From positions 181,915,741 through 181,979,740 of the forward strand of contig CM041465.1 of assembly GCA_023213395.1 (NCBI GenBank): a stretch of 64,000 nt of DNA, in the 5' to 3' direction. Shown here piece after piece: positions 10,647 to 23,418 of the stretch (the stretch's first letter is position 1; every line of letters begins with the position of its first letter). Source of the stretch: Cycas panzhihuaensis (lineage: Eukaryota > Cycadophyta). Below the pieces are notes generated by a model. It made no database searches and was not told where the DNA came from. It saw nothing but the letters and a program-made list of their open reading frames with translations. Both the position numbers and the translations under genes were made by a program.

Positions 10647-11000
10647 ACCAAACTATATGTGCATTTTTACTTGCATATAAATAAATAATATAGTCATACT
10701 TATATAAGAAGGAAGATATATGACATTTAAAAGTAGGAAACTCAATGCTAAAGAGAAACTTAGTTCAAATTATGATAAAGATATATTAGGTATAATATAT
10801 GCCCTACACAAATAGCAATATTACTTTTAAGAAGCAAGTTTGTAACAAAAATAAGCCATAATAACCTCTAATACCTCATAAAACAAGAAGAGTTTTTGCC
10901 TGAATAACAAAAATTAATTAGTAAAATACAAGCTTATAACTTCAAAATTTCCTATAAGATGAGGAAATTGAATGTTATCATTGATGCACTCTCCTAAAGA
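10647..11000 (+). pseudogene. Chromovirus G RNase H domain remnant
   Basis: The plus-strand reading with shifts gives EGRYMTFKSRKLNAKEKL at about 10,705-10,760, then YDKDILGIIYALHK, then NVIIDALS near 10,965-10,990. These correspond to the plant gypsy RNase H landmarks F-x-S-R-K-L-N, Y-D-x-E-L-L-A-I-V-x-A-L-x-K-W and N-x-x-A-D-A-L-S-R. The N-terminal Asp-containing strand is barely readable, since the fragment starts at the copia B LTR edge. Several Trp and Gln codons are now stops. Confidence 0.75.
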
Positions 11001-11281
11001 GAATAAGAAGAAAAAGCCATAACTATGTGTAGTAATTATCCTTAACCTTAATTAGATAATTGCTCTTTAGGCCAAATATACAAAAAGTATCAAAAATCAT
11101 GAATTGGTTATAAAAAAATAATAAGTCCTACATAACAATTTAAAGTGGAAAAATAATCTTATCTAGTATAAAGGAAGGATCTTCTTAGACTTAAATTCTA
11201 TACTGAAGACAAAAATCATAGATGAATATCACTCAATACTAGTGGCATGCCATACTATATTTTTTAAAACATATTCCATAA
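11001..11281 (+). pseudogene. Chromovirus G integrase N-terminus
   Basis: After the RNase H end comes a low-complexity linker (EEKAITMCSNYP), then about 90 codons that fit the segment before the H-H-C-C zinc-binding region, with a relic of the E-Y-H-S-x-P-x-A-G-H block near 11,225-11,265. The reading stops at the target duplication of element C at 11,282 and resumes at 28,162. Identification leans on the continuation. Confidence 0.55.
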
Positions 11282-11286
11282 GTAGA
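11282..11286. repeat. Target-site duplication of element C, left
   Basis: GTAGA, identical to 28,157-28,161. Five bp is the usual LTR-retrotransposon duplication length. Confidence 0.85.
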
Positions 11287-11612
11287 TATTTGGAGTAATA
11301 TTTAAACTAATATTTAATTCATTAGTCATTGCCTAGATCCCCCCATTCATTCTCATGTAACCCTTAAGATTATCTTGATTATTATATTATACTCATTTTA
11401 CTATATGTGCAAGTGGGCATCTTAATTTATGTGCTAAGAGAACACTACTATTAAATTTATAAAATCCCATATATATATATATATAAAGTATCCTACATAT
11501 GTATGTATATTTTTTAGAGTAATATAAGAAGTGAATATTTTTCATTATCTGTCTTTTGTATCTTACATTTCTTTTCTCAAAATGTGGTATCATTCTCATA
11601 CCACATCTAACA
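11287..11612 (+). repeat. 5' LTR of element C
   Basis: 326 bp. It begins TATTTGGAGT and ends ACATCTAACA. The canonical TG start appears as TA. It contains TATA-like runs (ATATATATATATAAAG near 11,471-11,487) upstream of the transcribed part, and is followed by the primer-binding site. Confidence 0.85.
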
Positions 11613-11614
11613 TT

Positions 11615-11626
11615 TAGTATCAGAGC
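11615..11626 (+). promoter_or_regulatory. Primer-binding site of element C
   Basis: TAGTATCAGAGC, one mismatch to TGGTATCAGAGC (initiator tRNA-Met complement), two bases after the LTR end. Confidence 0.8.
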
Positions 11627-12722
11627 TTAGGGAATGGGTTTTGATCTCTTGAGGGATCACCTATTCAATCATGAGAAGTCATCTCTGAGTAAGCAATCTC
11701 ATAGCTAGGTTCTTTGTTAAAAATCATATGTTATTATTTATATTTTCTTAGTTGATTTTTCATTATAATATAGAGGATTTATTAAATAATATTAAATATT
11801 ATAAATAGTATATGAGGACCGTTAATTAGAGAATGTATACAATAATAAAAATTTTTAATATTAAAAAATGATAATAAGACCTTACAAATCTAGAGTTATA
11901 CAAAGATCATGCAAAATGAAGGCTTATTGAAGTGACAATGATCTATGGGACTAGTCATCCTAGCTATTTAAATTATGGGCTATTTTCTCTTTAAAAGTTA
12001 TTGAATCTATATTAATATATCACCTATTTTAGCTAATATACTTGGGTGTTTTCTTCCCTATAGTTATAAGTCTTTATTGCATGGTTTTTTATTATGTCTA
12101 CCTTTTCTATTCTAATGTATATCATTTTTTTCATTCTTTTCTATCTTAACGATATTATGTCTAGTGTTCTATGAGATTCATTCTTTATTATCTAGAGCCT
12201 TTGAACTCATGATGGCCATATGAATGGTTATGCTCCTATTTTAAAGATGGAGACTCTATTTTTTGGCTCCTAATCACGTGAATGTAGCCCTTTTCTATTA
12301 TTGCTAAGGATGTAGGGCAATGAATAGATATTAGATATATAGATTATACATAGATCATAAACCCCTTCAAGACCTAATGTAATAAGCTTACTCAGGCTTC
12401 AAAAAAATTAGTTGGGCTCCTTCACAGATGTAATCAAGTGAAATACATTAGACAAACTCCAACACAGTTATAATAAACACAAGCACACTATAGATGCCCT
12501 AAGGACTCTATAATAATATTATTTTTTTCTCTCTACCCAACTTAAATAAATCTCATAGATAGTTTATTAGTTTTAATAGATAAATCCCCCATGTTCTACT
12601 AGAAAATGAAGTCTCCAAGCATGTGTGATGTTCATAGATGATGCTTGTATCTGATCTCCTACATGGATGGAGCTCTTTCTAGTTTGCATACCAAAGTAGA
12701 TAGAAGGGTAGGTGGACGCTGC
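11627..12722 (+). other. Internal region of element C, left part
   Basis: AT-rich, no recognisable coding motif. It starts right after the primer-binding site with GATCTCTTGAGGGATC (an imperfect inverted word) and runs to the edge of element D. Confidence 0.5.
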
Positions 12723-15290
12723 TGGGATAACCCACCGATCGATAAGCGCGGGAGAGATGGTGACGAAACGGTGGGAAGTGGACCCCACGAGGCAAGCAGC
12801 TACCACGCAGAGCGCCTGCCGCCGAGCGAGTTCGGATCTGCAATGGAGTATGGCTACTACTGGGTGACCCTTCACCGCCTTGAGCGAAGGGCGAAGATAC
12901 GTAGGACGAACCCGGGTTGACCTAGGAGTAGGCCCCTCCCACCCTTGGGTGGCCAGAAGGGAGAGAGAAAGAACCTAACAAGGATAGGCCAAGAACAATC
13001 CTATGCAATCTAACCGGGTATACGAGCGATGCGGGAAGCAAGGCGCTCGCACGGTTAAGGAAGAGGGAGGAAGGGTAAGGGAGAAGAAGACTCCTACAAC
13101 CTTTCCTACGAATAACAAAAGTACATGCAACAAGGAAAACAAATCGCAAACCAATACAAGAAAGGTAATTTTCCTTTTAATCTTTCGATGTTCTAATTAC
13201 TAGGAAAAGAATAAAAGAAGGAAAAACCGTGGGTAGCGAAGAGGAACGGAAAGGCACCGGGCCGAAGGCGTGAGAGATGGCGTGAGCCTTCAGAGGAGCA
13301 CCCAACCACTCGCAGCTGCATCTGGGATGTGAAATGTGGCGGCAAGCTTAAAAGGGGTTTCCTTACCTTCCCGTGAAAAGTAAATGCGATACCGAAAGAA
13401 GGAAAGAAACACTAACTAGCAAATGAGATAGCATAAAATATGACACATGCAAGGGACGCTTCAGGTGGAAGGGGCAACGCAACGCTCTCTCAAGGCCCGA
13501 GTACCGTGAAGCAACAAAGGTCTCCCTCCCCGCCGAGGGGAGACACCTATATGCAACACAAAGATCTAGCAATATATGTCTAACGACATAAACGAGAGTC
13601 TAAATGTACATGCATCGTTGTTAGTCCAATAAGGAAAATACCAAAGAAGAACGATCCAAATGAAAGGAAACAACAAGGTAAGCTCCTGAGTGGCCTACCG
13701 CCCAAAGGGTGCCCAAACCTCTCCCCAAGAGCCACGGGCAGCGAGGAGAAAGTCAAGACTCAAGGTGGAAAACTACCGCAAGAAAGGGCAAGAAAGACCC
13801 AAAGACACCCACGGGAACCGGATGCTATGGGGAGCAAACCGCAACCGGGAGCAAAGGTGGAGAAGAACCCGCTGGTTGGGGCCTATGGATGGCACCCAAA
13901 CCTGAATAAAGGGTCCCAAATCACCGCAACTTGTGACAATACCGGGTTTGGGCAACCAAGGGGAGCCTTTCAACCCTTGTTTGCAAGCCAAGAGTAGCAC
14001 GGGCGAGAGGGAGGCTTTGAGGGCTTTGAGCCGCTTAGGAGCGTGGCGGTGGTGCGAATCCACCCAGCCTCCTCTCCAAAGCCTATGCAACCCCTCAACG
14101 CCACGCTTGGACAAAGAACGCAGTAAGAAGCAGAGGGAGAGTGGTACAAATAGCCCCAAGAGGGAAGAAAACCACCTCTCAAGCAACAAATGAAAACAAA
14201 TAAGCTGAAGTGTAAATATCACCAAAAACAAATACAAAGTGAAGAGTACTGAAAGGGAGGCAAGGGATTTGCCCCACCAAAAGATGTCAAGAGGGCCGGA
14301 ACAAACGCCCAGACTGAATAGAAAGGTGCTAGGGGCCCCGCTATGGAGGTGGAACGGAAACACCGCAAACGGGAACTCGTGGATCGCCTGGTAGAAAACA
14401 AATTGAAACCGCTTCAAAGGAGCCCTCCAAGGCGTTTGAGGGCCGAGAGAATGTCTCACCAAGCCAAAGGAGAGTCAAGGCCAGATGAAGAGTGCAGTCC
14501 AGCAAAGAAACAAAGCAGAAGAGAGCAGAAAGCAGAGAGTGTTCCTCTGAGAGTAAATCCAAAAGTGAGTCCAAAAGATCCAAAGAGAGAGCTTCAAAAC
14601 GAGCCAAAAGATGTTTAAGTACTAAAGCAAAACCCTAAAGTACGCGAATAGGGCACTACCGAGGGAGAAAAGGCGAACCACGTGGCGCAATAAATGCGAA
14701 ATTGCCACTACGGATTTTAAAAATAAACAGAGATCGTCTCACGGAAACTTTAGCAGATCATGAATATTCCAAATGCAGATCATGAAAATTCGGCAGATCA
14801 CAAGATCACGGCAGATCGCTGAAGATTACGGCCAGATGCACCGAGACACAAATGGGGCCCGCCAACCGTCCAGTTAGGGGCAAACCAAAAAGGCTAAAGG
14901 ACAACTAAAACACCCACCCGGGAGCAAACAAGCCAAGAAACGGGCCCACGGGAGCAGAAATAGGCCCCCAAATGAGGTGGCAAGCTAACCAAGCGACGAT
15001 GAGACATCACACGGGTGGAGGTGGCGCAAACCCGGTGGATCCAAGAGAGAGGAGGGCAGATGCGGGAAGTAATACGGTCACCAGGGTGCCACACTCGCTA
15101 AGAGTGTGCCCCTGCTATAGTCGTCATAGGCTAAACATAGGTGTGGACGACGACCAGGCCGCCCACAAAGTCATACGCATGCAAATATGTAAGCAGACAA
15201 TCAGTAAATAAAAGTGATGATAATGCTAGAGACATACCTGCACTTACTTGAGTCGGTGATTCCGTATCCATTCCCGGAAGCCGGGAAACA
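12723..15290 (-). repeat. 3' LTR of element D (left copy)
   Basis: Plus-strand edges are TGGGATAACC at left and CCGGGAAACA at right. It is co-linear with 23,419-25,943, with shared blocks such as GTAGGCCCCTCC, CTTGGGTGGCC, AAGGATAGGCCAAG and GTTAGTCCAATAAGG. Differences cluster in GC-rich words as small indels. Many open frames on both strands within it are chance ORFs and were not annotated. Confidence 0.8.
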
Positions 15291-16700
15291 CTGCCTCGCG
15301 CAGAGCCTCGCCGCCGAAGCTCGATGCGATGGCGAATCGCGGCAACGCAATCGCCAAGAGTACATGTGTATATAGATATATCAATCAAGATCGATCAAGA
15401 GGCAAGGGTGCCGCATGAAAGTGTCGTGGGCGAACGCTGGATACGAAGCGGTGGAGACAACATAGGGGTTGCCTATGAGCCACCGAAACCGATCGGGAGA
15501 AAGAGACAAAGTAGGGGGCCGCCCACCACAATGAATGCAAAGGAGCATGCAGACCACATGGGGAACAAATGGTGGGTACCATAGTTTTACCTCGTTAGCA
15601 ACCCGATTTCTGAGGTGCGAGCAGATCGCGGGTTTAGCGACCAACCACCGAGGCTTGGGCGACGGAAGGCCAAGCAAGACTCGTGGACGGCCGCCAGGCG
15701 AGACAAAGGCTCAAGGATGAGGCGAACAAGGCTCTCGCCTCAAGATTGAGAGCCCGAGGGATATCTTGGATATCAAGAAGAGAAACGGGCCGAGGGATCC
15801 GGTAGAAGCAAGAGTCCTCAAGTGAGGGCATCGCACCTTGAGACCCGGGTGAGATGAGACACCACAACTTGAGAGTCGCAGAGCAAAACAATGGGTCCGT
15901 GATGGAAACGAAGGGCATCGGTAAGGGCTTCGATGACACCGATACTCGGCTCATTGTTGGTAGCCTCCGAGAGGAAGATCCCAGAGCGAGGAGATCATGT
16001 CCAAGGGTCATGGAGAATCCACGCAATGAAGGTCCAGGGTTACCGCGCTTCCGCTGCTGGTAAAGATGTAGATGACATAGGTGACACAAAATCCAAGCGG
16101 ATGATCGCTGATTAAGGCAACACTTAGAAAATGCATAACAATGTGTGGCCAAGGGTAGGAGGACCTAAGAATGAGGCGCCCAGAGCGGGCCACGCAGATG
16201 ACATGCATGGGTAGTTTGGCAGAGGAAAGCACGGGCCTGTGGGGTCATATATAGGACCATATGATTGTACCCCCGCAAGGACACCGCTTCCTGTGATGTA
16301 TGATGACATGATTTTGATATGTATATATGCATGGGGTGAGTGTTATGTTGTGTAGTAGGTGATTCATGTTATGAACATTTTATTGTATGATGCACACGCT
16401 TCCTTCCATGTATAACCACACACCTACAGGGCACACACACACGCCCGTGAGCTGGACGACATGGAGGTGTGAGGTTAGGAAGCGGGCGGCATACATGTCT
16501 CGAGGAGAGCATAACCGGATATGCGAAGGAAACGCGAGACAGAAAGAGGGGCAACAATGCCCCAAGCGTCCTCCGGTTGGGAGATGCCCAAGCGAGAGGA
16601 CCAAGGTTCCCAGAGGATACGGAACGCGGGTTCGCTGACGGAACCGTAGAGACAAAGCGGGTCCATCTTAAATAGCCATTCTACACGCTGGGAAGAATGG
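15291..16700 (-). other. 3' untranslated region of element D
   Basis: Between integrase end and 3' LTR. GC-rich at both ends, with an AT-richer patch at 16,280-16,400. No domain could be assigned on either strand. Its right-hand LTR counterpart does not contain this sequence, so it is not LTR unless the right copy is truncated. Long non-coding 3' regions are usual in Tat elements. Confidence 0.5.
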
Positions 16701-17960
16701 GGACAACCTAAGATGGTAGTTTAGGCTCGTTTGTTGCAGGCGAGGGGTCAAGGGTCAAGCGTAAAACTTCTAAGGAACATCCCATTAACGGCTTTCTCAA
16801 ATTCGAGCCCCTCGTGGTGGCTATCCTATAGGCACCATTATCGAGAGATTCGATAATGACAAAAGGACCGACCACGGGTTGGAATTTGGTCAACGGTCAT
16901 GGAGATATTCGAGCTTGAGGACATAGTCCCGAAACAAAGGCGGGAATGCAGTGTTTATCGTGGGCCCTTTGTGAACGGGCTTTGGATGCTAGGTTAGCCG
17001 ATAAGCGGCTAAGCGCCTCTCATCCAAAGCTCGAGGTCCAAAGCGGGCGTGCAGCGGATCGACTCATCGTCGATGAAACCTCAAGGGAGACTCGCGAAGG
17101 AATCTCCACCTCCAATGGGAGCACCGCCTCATCCGTGACCGTGGAGAACGGGTCATTCCTGGCGGAGCAGACGGAAGTACGATAAGCCCATAAGGCGGAG
17201 GGCAATGAAGGTGCCAATCCTTTGGGATTGACCGACCGGTTTTCTTGAGAATGTTGATAAGAGTCTTGTTAAAAGACTCCACCTGGCCATTTGCCTAAGG
17301 GTAGTAAGGAGAGGAAGTCTTATGGGAGATTTTAAACTTCTCAAAGCTCATCCACCTCCTTATTACAAAAGGGGTTCCATTGTCAGAATCGTGACATCCG
17401 GAATCCCGGCGGCAAATGATGTCGATAGATGAATGTGGCAATCGTTTCTTAGGGGTAGTGATCAAAGGGATGGCCTCCGCCCATTTGGTAAAATACTTCG
17501 TGGCAGTCAAGATGAACTTGTGCTGCGACGACGAAGGCGGGGAAATAGCCCCGATGAGGTCTAATCCCCACTGAGCGAAAGGCCATGGCGAAACAATAGG
17601 GTGCAAAGTCTCGAAAGGCACGTGGGAAATGTTGGCATGCTCTTGACATCGCCGACATTTCAAAGACAAAGGCGTGGGCGTCTTTAAAAGAGATGGCCAA
17701 AAGTAGCCCATACGGAGGATCCTCTCGAGCCATAGGCGGCCCCAAAGTGACCCCACAAATGCCGTGGTGGTGGCATTCGCGAAGCTTACCGGCCGGCTTG
17801 TCGGTGACGCAATGAGAAGGATCCCATCGAAGGACCTCTTGTACAATACCTCGCCCACGAGGAGGTATTGCCGAGCGTCCTGATGCGGATTTAACTTTGT
17901 TACTAGTGTCGGGTGGTATTGCCGCGTGAGATACCGTGACTATGTCACCACTCATTGTCG
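16700..17960 (-). pseudogene. Tat element D integrase
   Basis: Read from 17,955 down. CVTDKPAGKLRE is followed by HHGICG, and ILRMGYFWPSL leads into KCRRCQEHANISH, together the zinc-binding H-H-C-C module. WGLDLIGAISPPSS gives the first catalytic Asp (about 17,555), and DNGTPF the second (about 17,375). SPYYP then leads to QVESFNKTLINILKKT, with the Glu (near 17,280). LWAYRTSVCSARNDPFS and EAVLPLEVEIPS follow. The C-terminus GPFVIIESLDNGAYRI lies at about 16,800-16,880. All three acidic residues are present, but the domain is scattered over three frames. Confidence 0.85.
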
Positions 17961-18480
17961 GTGAGTGGATGGGGACGAACTCCCGGATCGTCGTGATAGA
18001 CTCATCGGGAGAGAGTCATCAACGGAGTATCAAAGGAGTTAGGGATAGGGGTGTCGCAGAGTTGCTCTACCACTATCATGCCCTTCTTTGATTCCTGTTA
18101 ACGATAAGGAGATCAAATTCTTGGAGTAGGACACCCCAACGACCCGACCCTACCGTCAAGTCCGAACGAGTTAGTAAGTATCTCAAGGGATCTGATTGAA
18201 TGATCACCTTGGTAGTATTGCGAGCAAGTAATGCCTAAACTTCTTGGTCACGTAGACCAAGGAGAGACATTCCTTCTCGGCAGGGGAATAGTTAAATTCG
18301 GCAGCCACAAGGGTACGACTGATGAAGTATATAGCTCTCTCAGTTCCTGAGTCATCCTCCTGAGCGAGCATAGCGCCCAAGGACTCGTCAGTCGCCGAGG
18401 TATACAAAACGAAGGGCCCTATCGAATCGGGAGGCGCCAACGTAGGAGGCGGAAGCCGTGGCTTCCTTGAGTCCTTCAAG
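17961..18480 (-). pseudogene. Tat element D RNase H
   Basis: FVLYTSATDESLGAMLAQE (about 18,360-18,420) is the first strand with the catalytic Asp. AIYFISRTLVAAEFNYSPAE then leads into KECLSLVYVTKKFRHYLLA, with the Glu. VIIQSDPLRYLLTRSDL and LLQEFDL lie at about 18,110-18,210. It would remove template RNA during reverse transcription. One frameshift falls near 18,205. Confidence 0.85.
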
Positions 18481-18540
18481 GCCTTTTGGGTCTTGTCGCA
18501 CCAGCAAAGGAGCTCCCTTCTTCAACAGTTCGTAAGGGGT

Positions 18541-19402
18541 TTAGCATTCACAACAAGTCGGTGGGAAGCGCATAAGGAAACCGAGCCTACCTAGAAACGA
18601 CTTGATCTGCCGTTGAGTTCTAGGAGGCGGCATGTCGAGGATCGCCCTGACTTTGTCGTCGATCGTCTGAATTCCTTGTTTGGATACAAGGAACCCAAGG
18701 AGTTTACCCGAAGTGACGGCAAACACACATTTGAGCGGATTAAGACTGACGTGATACTCGCGGCATCGTGAGAAGATGGCACGCAAGTCGGAAGGGTGAT
18801 GGGCTCACGCGAGAAAGACCCATCATATCGTCCATGAAGACCTCCAACGTGTCGTTGATGAGGTCGTGGAAGATGAAGTGCATGGCTCTTTGATACGTAG
18901 CACCTGCATTTTTAAGGCCAAAGGGCATCGCCTTGTGGCGAAGGTACCCTGTGGAGTAGTGAAGGCCGTCTTATGGCGGTCCTGGGAAATCTGAATTTGG
19001 TTATGTAGGAGAAGCCGCCCATTAAGGACATCACTTGAATCCGTGCGATCAATGATTTGATCTAAGAAGGGTAGCGGAAATTGTCCTTAGGACAAGCGTT
19101 GTTGATATCGCGAAATCGACGATATACGGATTGCCCGCTCTTTTGGCAACCTGGAACAATATTAGAGACCCACTTAGGGTAATCAATAGAAGTAACAAGC
19201 CCAAAGATCCGAAGCTTTTCAACCTCCATCTCGACGGCAGCAGAGCTTGAGGTGAAGAGGATCGCTTCGGGCGCATGTGACAGGCGCCGGGAAGGGTGGT
19301 GAGGTTATGGGTGACAATCGAGGGTCGATTCCCTTCATGTCGACATAATCCCACGAAAATGTCTCGAAATTCACAGGCGAAGGGAATATTCCCTAATCTC
19401 AT
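18541..19402 (-). pseudogene. Tat element D reverse transcriptase
   Basis: Conserved blocks in order are VAKRAGNPYIVDFA near 19,120-19,160, MPFGLKNAGATYQRAMHFIF at 18,870-18,928, and LEVFMDDMMG at 18,820-18,850, where the catalytic motif is F-M-D-D with both Asp kept. Then come CREYHVSLNPLKCVFAV, GKLLGFLVSKQGI and KVRAILDMPPPRTQRQIKSF at 18,600-18,780. The MPFGLKNAGATYQRAM form is typical of Tat and Athila elements. The frame breaks near 18,780 and 18,930-19,050. Confidence 0.85.
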
Positions 19403-20400
19403 CAGAGAGCATTCGCCCCAACCCTAATGACCTTGCGAGGCCAAGACTACGCCTTGAATTCCCCATGCACATGGCATTGCCCTCTTCAAAGTGAAGAGGG
19501 CAAGATCAACGGGAGGAGGAGGAATAGGAGAGGGATCGGATCGTGACGTGGATCCGATCGCAAGGATCTTCGGTGACCGAGCGGTGGTGACCGTAAGGCG
19601 ATTAGGTGCAAGGCCCGCTAGGTGCTCCAGCAGGGCTTCATCATCCTCGAAATAGTCCACTCCATGGATGACCCTATTTCGAGTAGAAGAAGCACTAGAA
19701 GGGAAAGGAGCAACGGGACCGGGGTGATCATCGGATCGCTCAACTCCTTCATGGAAATCCGAAGGAAAACCAGAAAGAGGCTCCTCGAGAGGAGGCGAAG
19801 GCAATTCCTCAAAACCATCACCGGGGTGATGAAAAAGAAGAAGCGGCGGGGCGGGTCGGCCACGAGCGATGGTGTGTGACACGCAGGGGCTAGTCTCACC
19901 AACGAGAGGTTCCAAACGAGGGTCTAGAGCGAGACAGTCGACCCATTGGCGCGAAGGAAAGAAATGGGGTGGAGACAACCTCGTCTCCGTCAGCGATTCA
20001 TCATCACGAACGAGCAAGGTACCCATAACTCCCGACGCAATAGGGGCAAAACGTGCGAGACTAGGAAGGAAGATGTGGGATCTTCTTAGGCGATTGGGTA
20101 TACCAATTGAACAAGCCGAGGCGTGAGTGGGTGAACCTTGGTTTGCCAAATTGGTATAACGAGTTTGTTTGGCAAAAGGCGTTCACGGGAACCACTCTCA
20201 TTCGTCCGTCATGGACGAATTTAAGTCGCCCAAAGGGTCGAACACACACGGCTCCCATTTGGTCGAGCCATGGGCGACCCGAAGGAGGTTGTAATCACGC
20301 CAACGCCGAGGACTACAACATCGGCAAGAAGCAGTTTTGCCCCAAGGGTGAGCGGAATCGCGACAGATCCGAGAGGGGTCTTCTCGCCATACCCTTCGCA
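19403..20400 (-). pseudogene. Tat element D protease-RT linker
   Basis: The segment between protease and RT. LKFVHDGRMRVVPVNAF at about 20,180-20,235 corresponds to the conserved linker strand that follows the protease in Tat elements. The 241-codon open stretch at 19,424-20,149 is Pro- and Asp/Glu-rich (FEDDEALLEHLAGLAPN) and does not match a catalytic domain. It is probably a spacer, as in related elements. Confidence 0.55.
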
Positions 20401-20720
20401 TCGCCAGGAACGGGTTCTATATGAGATACCAAGCTCTTGCATAACACGCAAGGGCATGGCATCGGCTAAGAGCCGCGTTGTCGACAAGCGGTTCTTGGAG
20501 GATACAATCAGCGTGACGATCGTGATGGTGAATGGGAAGTTCCACTGACGTTCCCGCTCACCGGCGGGAGGAAGATCCTTAGGATCGAAGGAAATAGTGG
20601 GTCCGCCACCTTGGGCGACGCCCAAAGCGTGGACAGGCACATCTCCCGATCCTAAAGCTTCCAGGAGGAGGGCCGTTGCTGGGACAACTCCTCGAACGTC
20701 CATCAAGGACATTCTGCGGC
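20401..20720 (-). pseudogene. Tat element D aspartic protease
   Basis: In the 163-codon stretch 20,221-20,712 the order is PFTITIVTLIVSSKNRL, a disrupted active-site loop, then DAMPLRVMQELGI, WRCEGYGEKTPLGSVAIPL and TLGAKL. This fits the Tat protease pattern in which a V-D-N-G-S loop precedes N-x-x-P-x-x-x-x-x-x-L-G-I. In another frame at the loop the strand reads V-D-N, so a small indel at about 20,470-20,490 breaks the active site. Confidence 0.7.
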
Positions 20721-20959
20721 AATGTATGGAGCTCGTCCATGACGGAGAAGGGTTTACCCTTCCCAGTGGGTTGGGTAAGTGCCCTTCGAAAGTCGTAACG
20801 ACCCGGGCGCACAGGAATAGCCTTGGGGAAAAGAGGGATTTCCGGAGGAAGGGTCTCCAGAAGGGGATCGGAAGGAACGGAAGAACCGGCAGCTCCCGCC
20901 GCTTCCTTAGCTGTTTGAGATCGCGTAAGAGCGAAAGTCAGAGTTGCTTCAAGTAACTG

Positions 20960-22140
20960 AATCACCTTCTTCCCCCTATTCCGGGGTCATGAAGGCGACC
21001 AGATGCGGCTAGGAGAACGAGAAGAGGAAGAAGAGTTCCGGGCGCCTTTCCCCTTGTCGCGGGAAGGGCGGGGATCAGGTGATCTTCCTCGGTTAGGGTT
21101 GTTCTTGGTTTGGGGGTTGTGATCACGTTCCCCATGTTTAGGGAACGGATCCTTGTGAACAGGTTGGTCTAGATTAGGCCTTGAGGCCCGTTTGGGAGAG
21201 GAATCGCGTCGAGGGGCATCCTTTGGATGTTGGGCCCTAACGTGAATCGTCATGGAAGCAATCCCCATGAATGGAACACCACTTCTTCTCAAGCGGAGGG
21301 TCGGACCTTCTCGCTTGGGAGGACTGGGCGTTCCCATTCCTGGGAAGAGAAGCTTGGGTAGTTTGTTGGACTTGTTTGTTTGAAGTAGGAGACGAAGGAC
21401 CTTGAAGCTTGAGCTCCTTCATCGTACGCTCAAACGAGCGTATAGCTGAGGTGAGGGGATCTAAGGTCCTCTCGGTAGGATGAGAGGAAGACCGCATCGG
21501 CTGGGAAGGTTTAGCGTCTTCGGTAGGGGGTGGTGCCTCACGGCGTTGTGAGGGCTTAAGAGGTTTCTTGAGACCAGCTTGGATCTCAATAGCCTCCAAC
21601 GCCAAGCACTTAGCGATCGCGGAATCACACGTGGTCGCCCCATCTTGAGGACTTCCACGTGGACTTGGGATGAAGTGCATTGACAAGCAGTCCGCTTGAC
21701 TCCTCGGGCAAAGTCGCCTTGGTGGAGTGAAGCAGATCGTGGAATCGCCGCACAAAGTCACGATTCATCTCATCGTGACCTTGTTTGAGCGAGAGAAGGG
21801 ATTTCATCCGCTCTCGAATGGGCGAGCTACATCAAAGTAATTGATGAACTCGCCCACCAATTCTTTGGAATGAATAGATCGAGTGGGCGGGGAGACGATA
21901 AAACCATTTAAGGCGTCACCACCGCAAGGATCGAGGAAAGAGTTTCATCAAAATATGGTCGTAAGCCCGATGTCGATACATGCCATAGAGAAACTATGGA
22001 CATGCTCCGCCGGGACTTGCGACGAAGTCCCATCGAATCTAGGAACTTCGGGAGGATGAGGCGGCAAGTTGGTTCGCAACGCCTCAACCGAGAGAGGGTT
22101 GACCTAAAGTCCACGAAGGGCACGCCCTTGCTCGAACCGT
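20960..22140 (-). pseudogene. Tat element D gag
   Basis: Gag core landmarks are SIHSKELVGEFINYF at about 21,830-21,880 and LLSLKQGHDEMNRDFVRRFHDLL at 21,730-21,800, the usual gypsy gag helix with K-Q-G and R-x-F-x-x-x-L. A long linker rich in Pro, Ser and Arg follows, and a Cys/His segment KKWCSIHGDCFHDDSR near 21,237-21,290 resembles the zinc-binding end of Tat gags. Downstream, 20,987-21,237 is Arg/Ser/Pro-rich. The frames at 21,237-21,761 and 21,625-21,807 overlap, showing a frameshift near 21,640-21,760. Confidence 0.75.
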
Positions 22141-23418
22141 AGGATCAACGAACGCCGAAGTAGGTGGCAAGGCGAGCGAATGGGGTAGGACACCCATCCC
22201 TCCTTGAGGAACCACCCCTTGGACAAGAGGTGTGGAAAAGGCGCCTTGGAGGAGTCTGATTCCCTTGCGAGAGCTGTGGATGGGCGCATTGGATGGCGGA
22301 CAAGAGGGATGCGGGCAGGGTTACGCCCATACTGCCACCCGTGGGTGGGGCCATTCCGTATGGGTGTAGCGGATCCACCCCATAAGCAGGAAGACGGCTT
22401 CCCTACCACCCCCAAGGTTGAGAAGTATACCCTGGGGGAACGTAGAAAGAAGCACCAACGCGCTGGGTTGGAGGATGCGTGGGAACAGATCCCACCGATT
22501 GGCGGTGGAAGGCTAGCAGGCGACTAGGCCTTAGGAGCAGCATGTGCCAGATTAGGAGACGGCACATTAGTTGGATCGGGAACGGGTATGCTAACCCCCA
22601 GTTGAGGGACAGACACACAAGTGAGAAGGCCCTAAGGCATTAGGGCCTTGATAAGGGATGGAAGGTGCCACCACGTGCCCCCACCGCAGAAGCGAATGGG
22701 CGTGCGTGTAGGCACGAAAGGGTTTGTTGTCACGGGAAAGGCGGACGAGGATGAAGCGTGAGGGGAAGAGCGAGGAGGAGGAAGAGGCTCCCTGCGCAGA
22801 CACCCTCAAGCCATTCGGACGTGGTTGAGAGCATGCGCCGCGGCATCCGTCCAAGAGCCTCAAGCACGTCAGCAGAGGAGTCCCCACATACCCATAAGAG
22901 GTGATCGGGACCTCGACAAGGCATGTCCATCCGAAGGTTCCTCATAAAATCGCCCGCTGCGTGGCAATCCTCGGGAGGAACGGATCCCTCTCTGGCGTGG
23001 GTAAAAGGATGGGGAGCACAAGAAAGGTGTTGATCGATCGGGTAGTAAAGGAGTCGTCACCCTCTTGGGTGGACTCGAATAATGAAGGAAGAGCTTGGGT
23101 TTCCATAACAAGGCGTGGTAGGTCCATTGGAAGAGTACCCTTCCATAGTCGGATCGGGATCAAGCGAGGCAAGAAGGCTATACTCGGGGTCTTCTAACAA
23201 AGGGGTAGACCGCGCAACGACGAGAGAAAGCAGCGCATGCAAGGTCGGCCAAGCGATGTCGGAAAAGAGAAGGAATGGTATAACACGCGTTGGGGCCGCC
23301 CAACGTGGAGGTCAAGACAGTATAGAAAGGATCACGCAGAGTAGCGAAACCAACCAAGAGGCGAGACTAGCTCCCTTCTTGGCGGTCCCAGTATGGTCGC
23401 CCGATGGGCCTACCGCTA
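22141..23418 (-). other. Leader / upstream gag region of element D
   Basis: Lies between the 5' LTR and the gag core. Several medium ORFs occur on both strands but none carries a domain I recognise. The gag N-terminus probably lies here, but its start cannot be set. Confidence 0.4.

Noticed and set aside
12573-16675. Many overlapping ORFs of 60-230 codons on both strands, including a 229-codon frame at 13,773-14,462
   Set aside because: They lie in the LTR and 3' untranslated region of element D, have no conserved domain, and are not kept open in the second LTR copy. GC-rich sequence lacks stops by chance.
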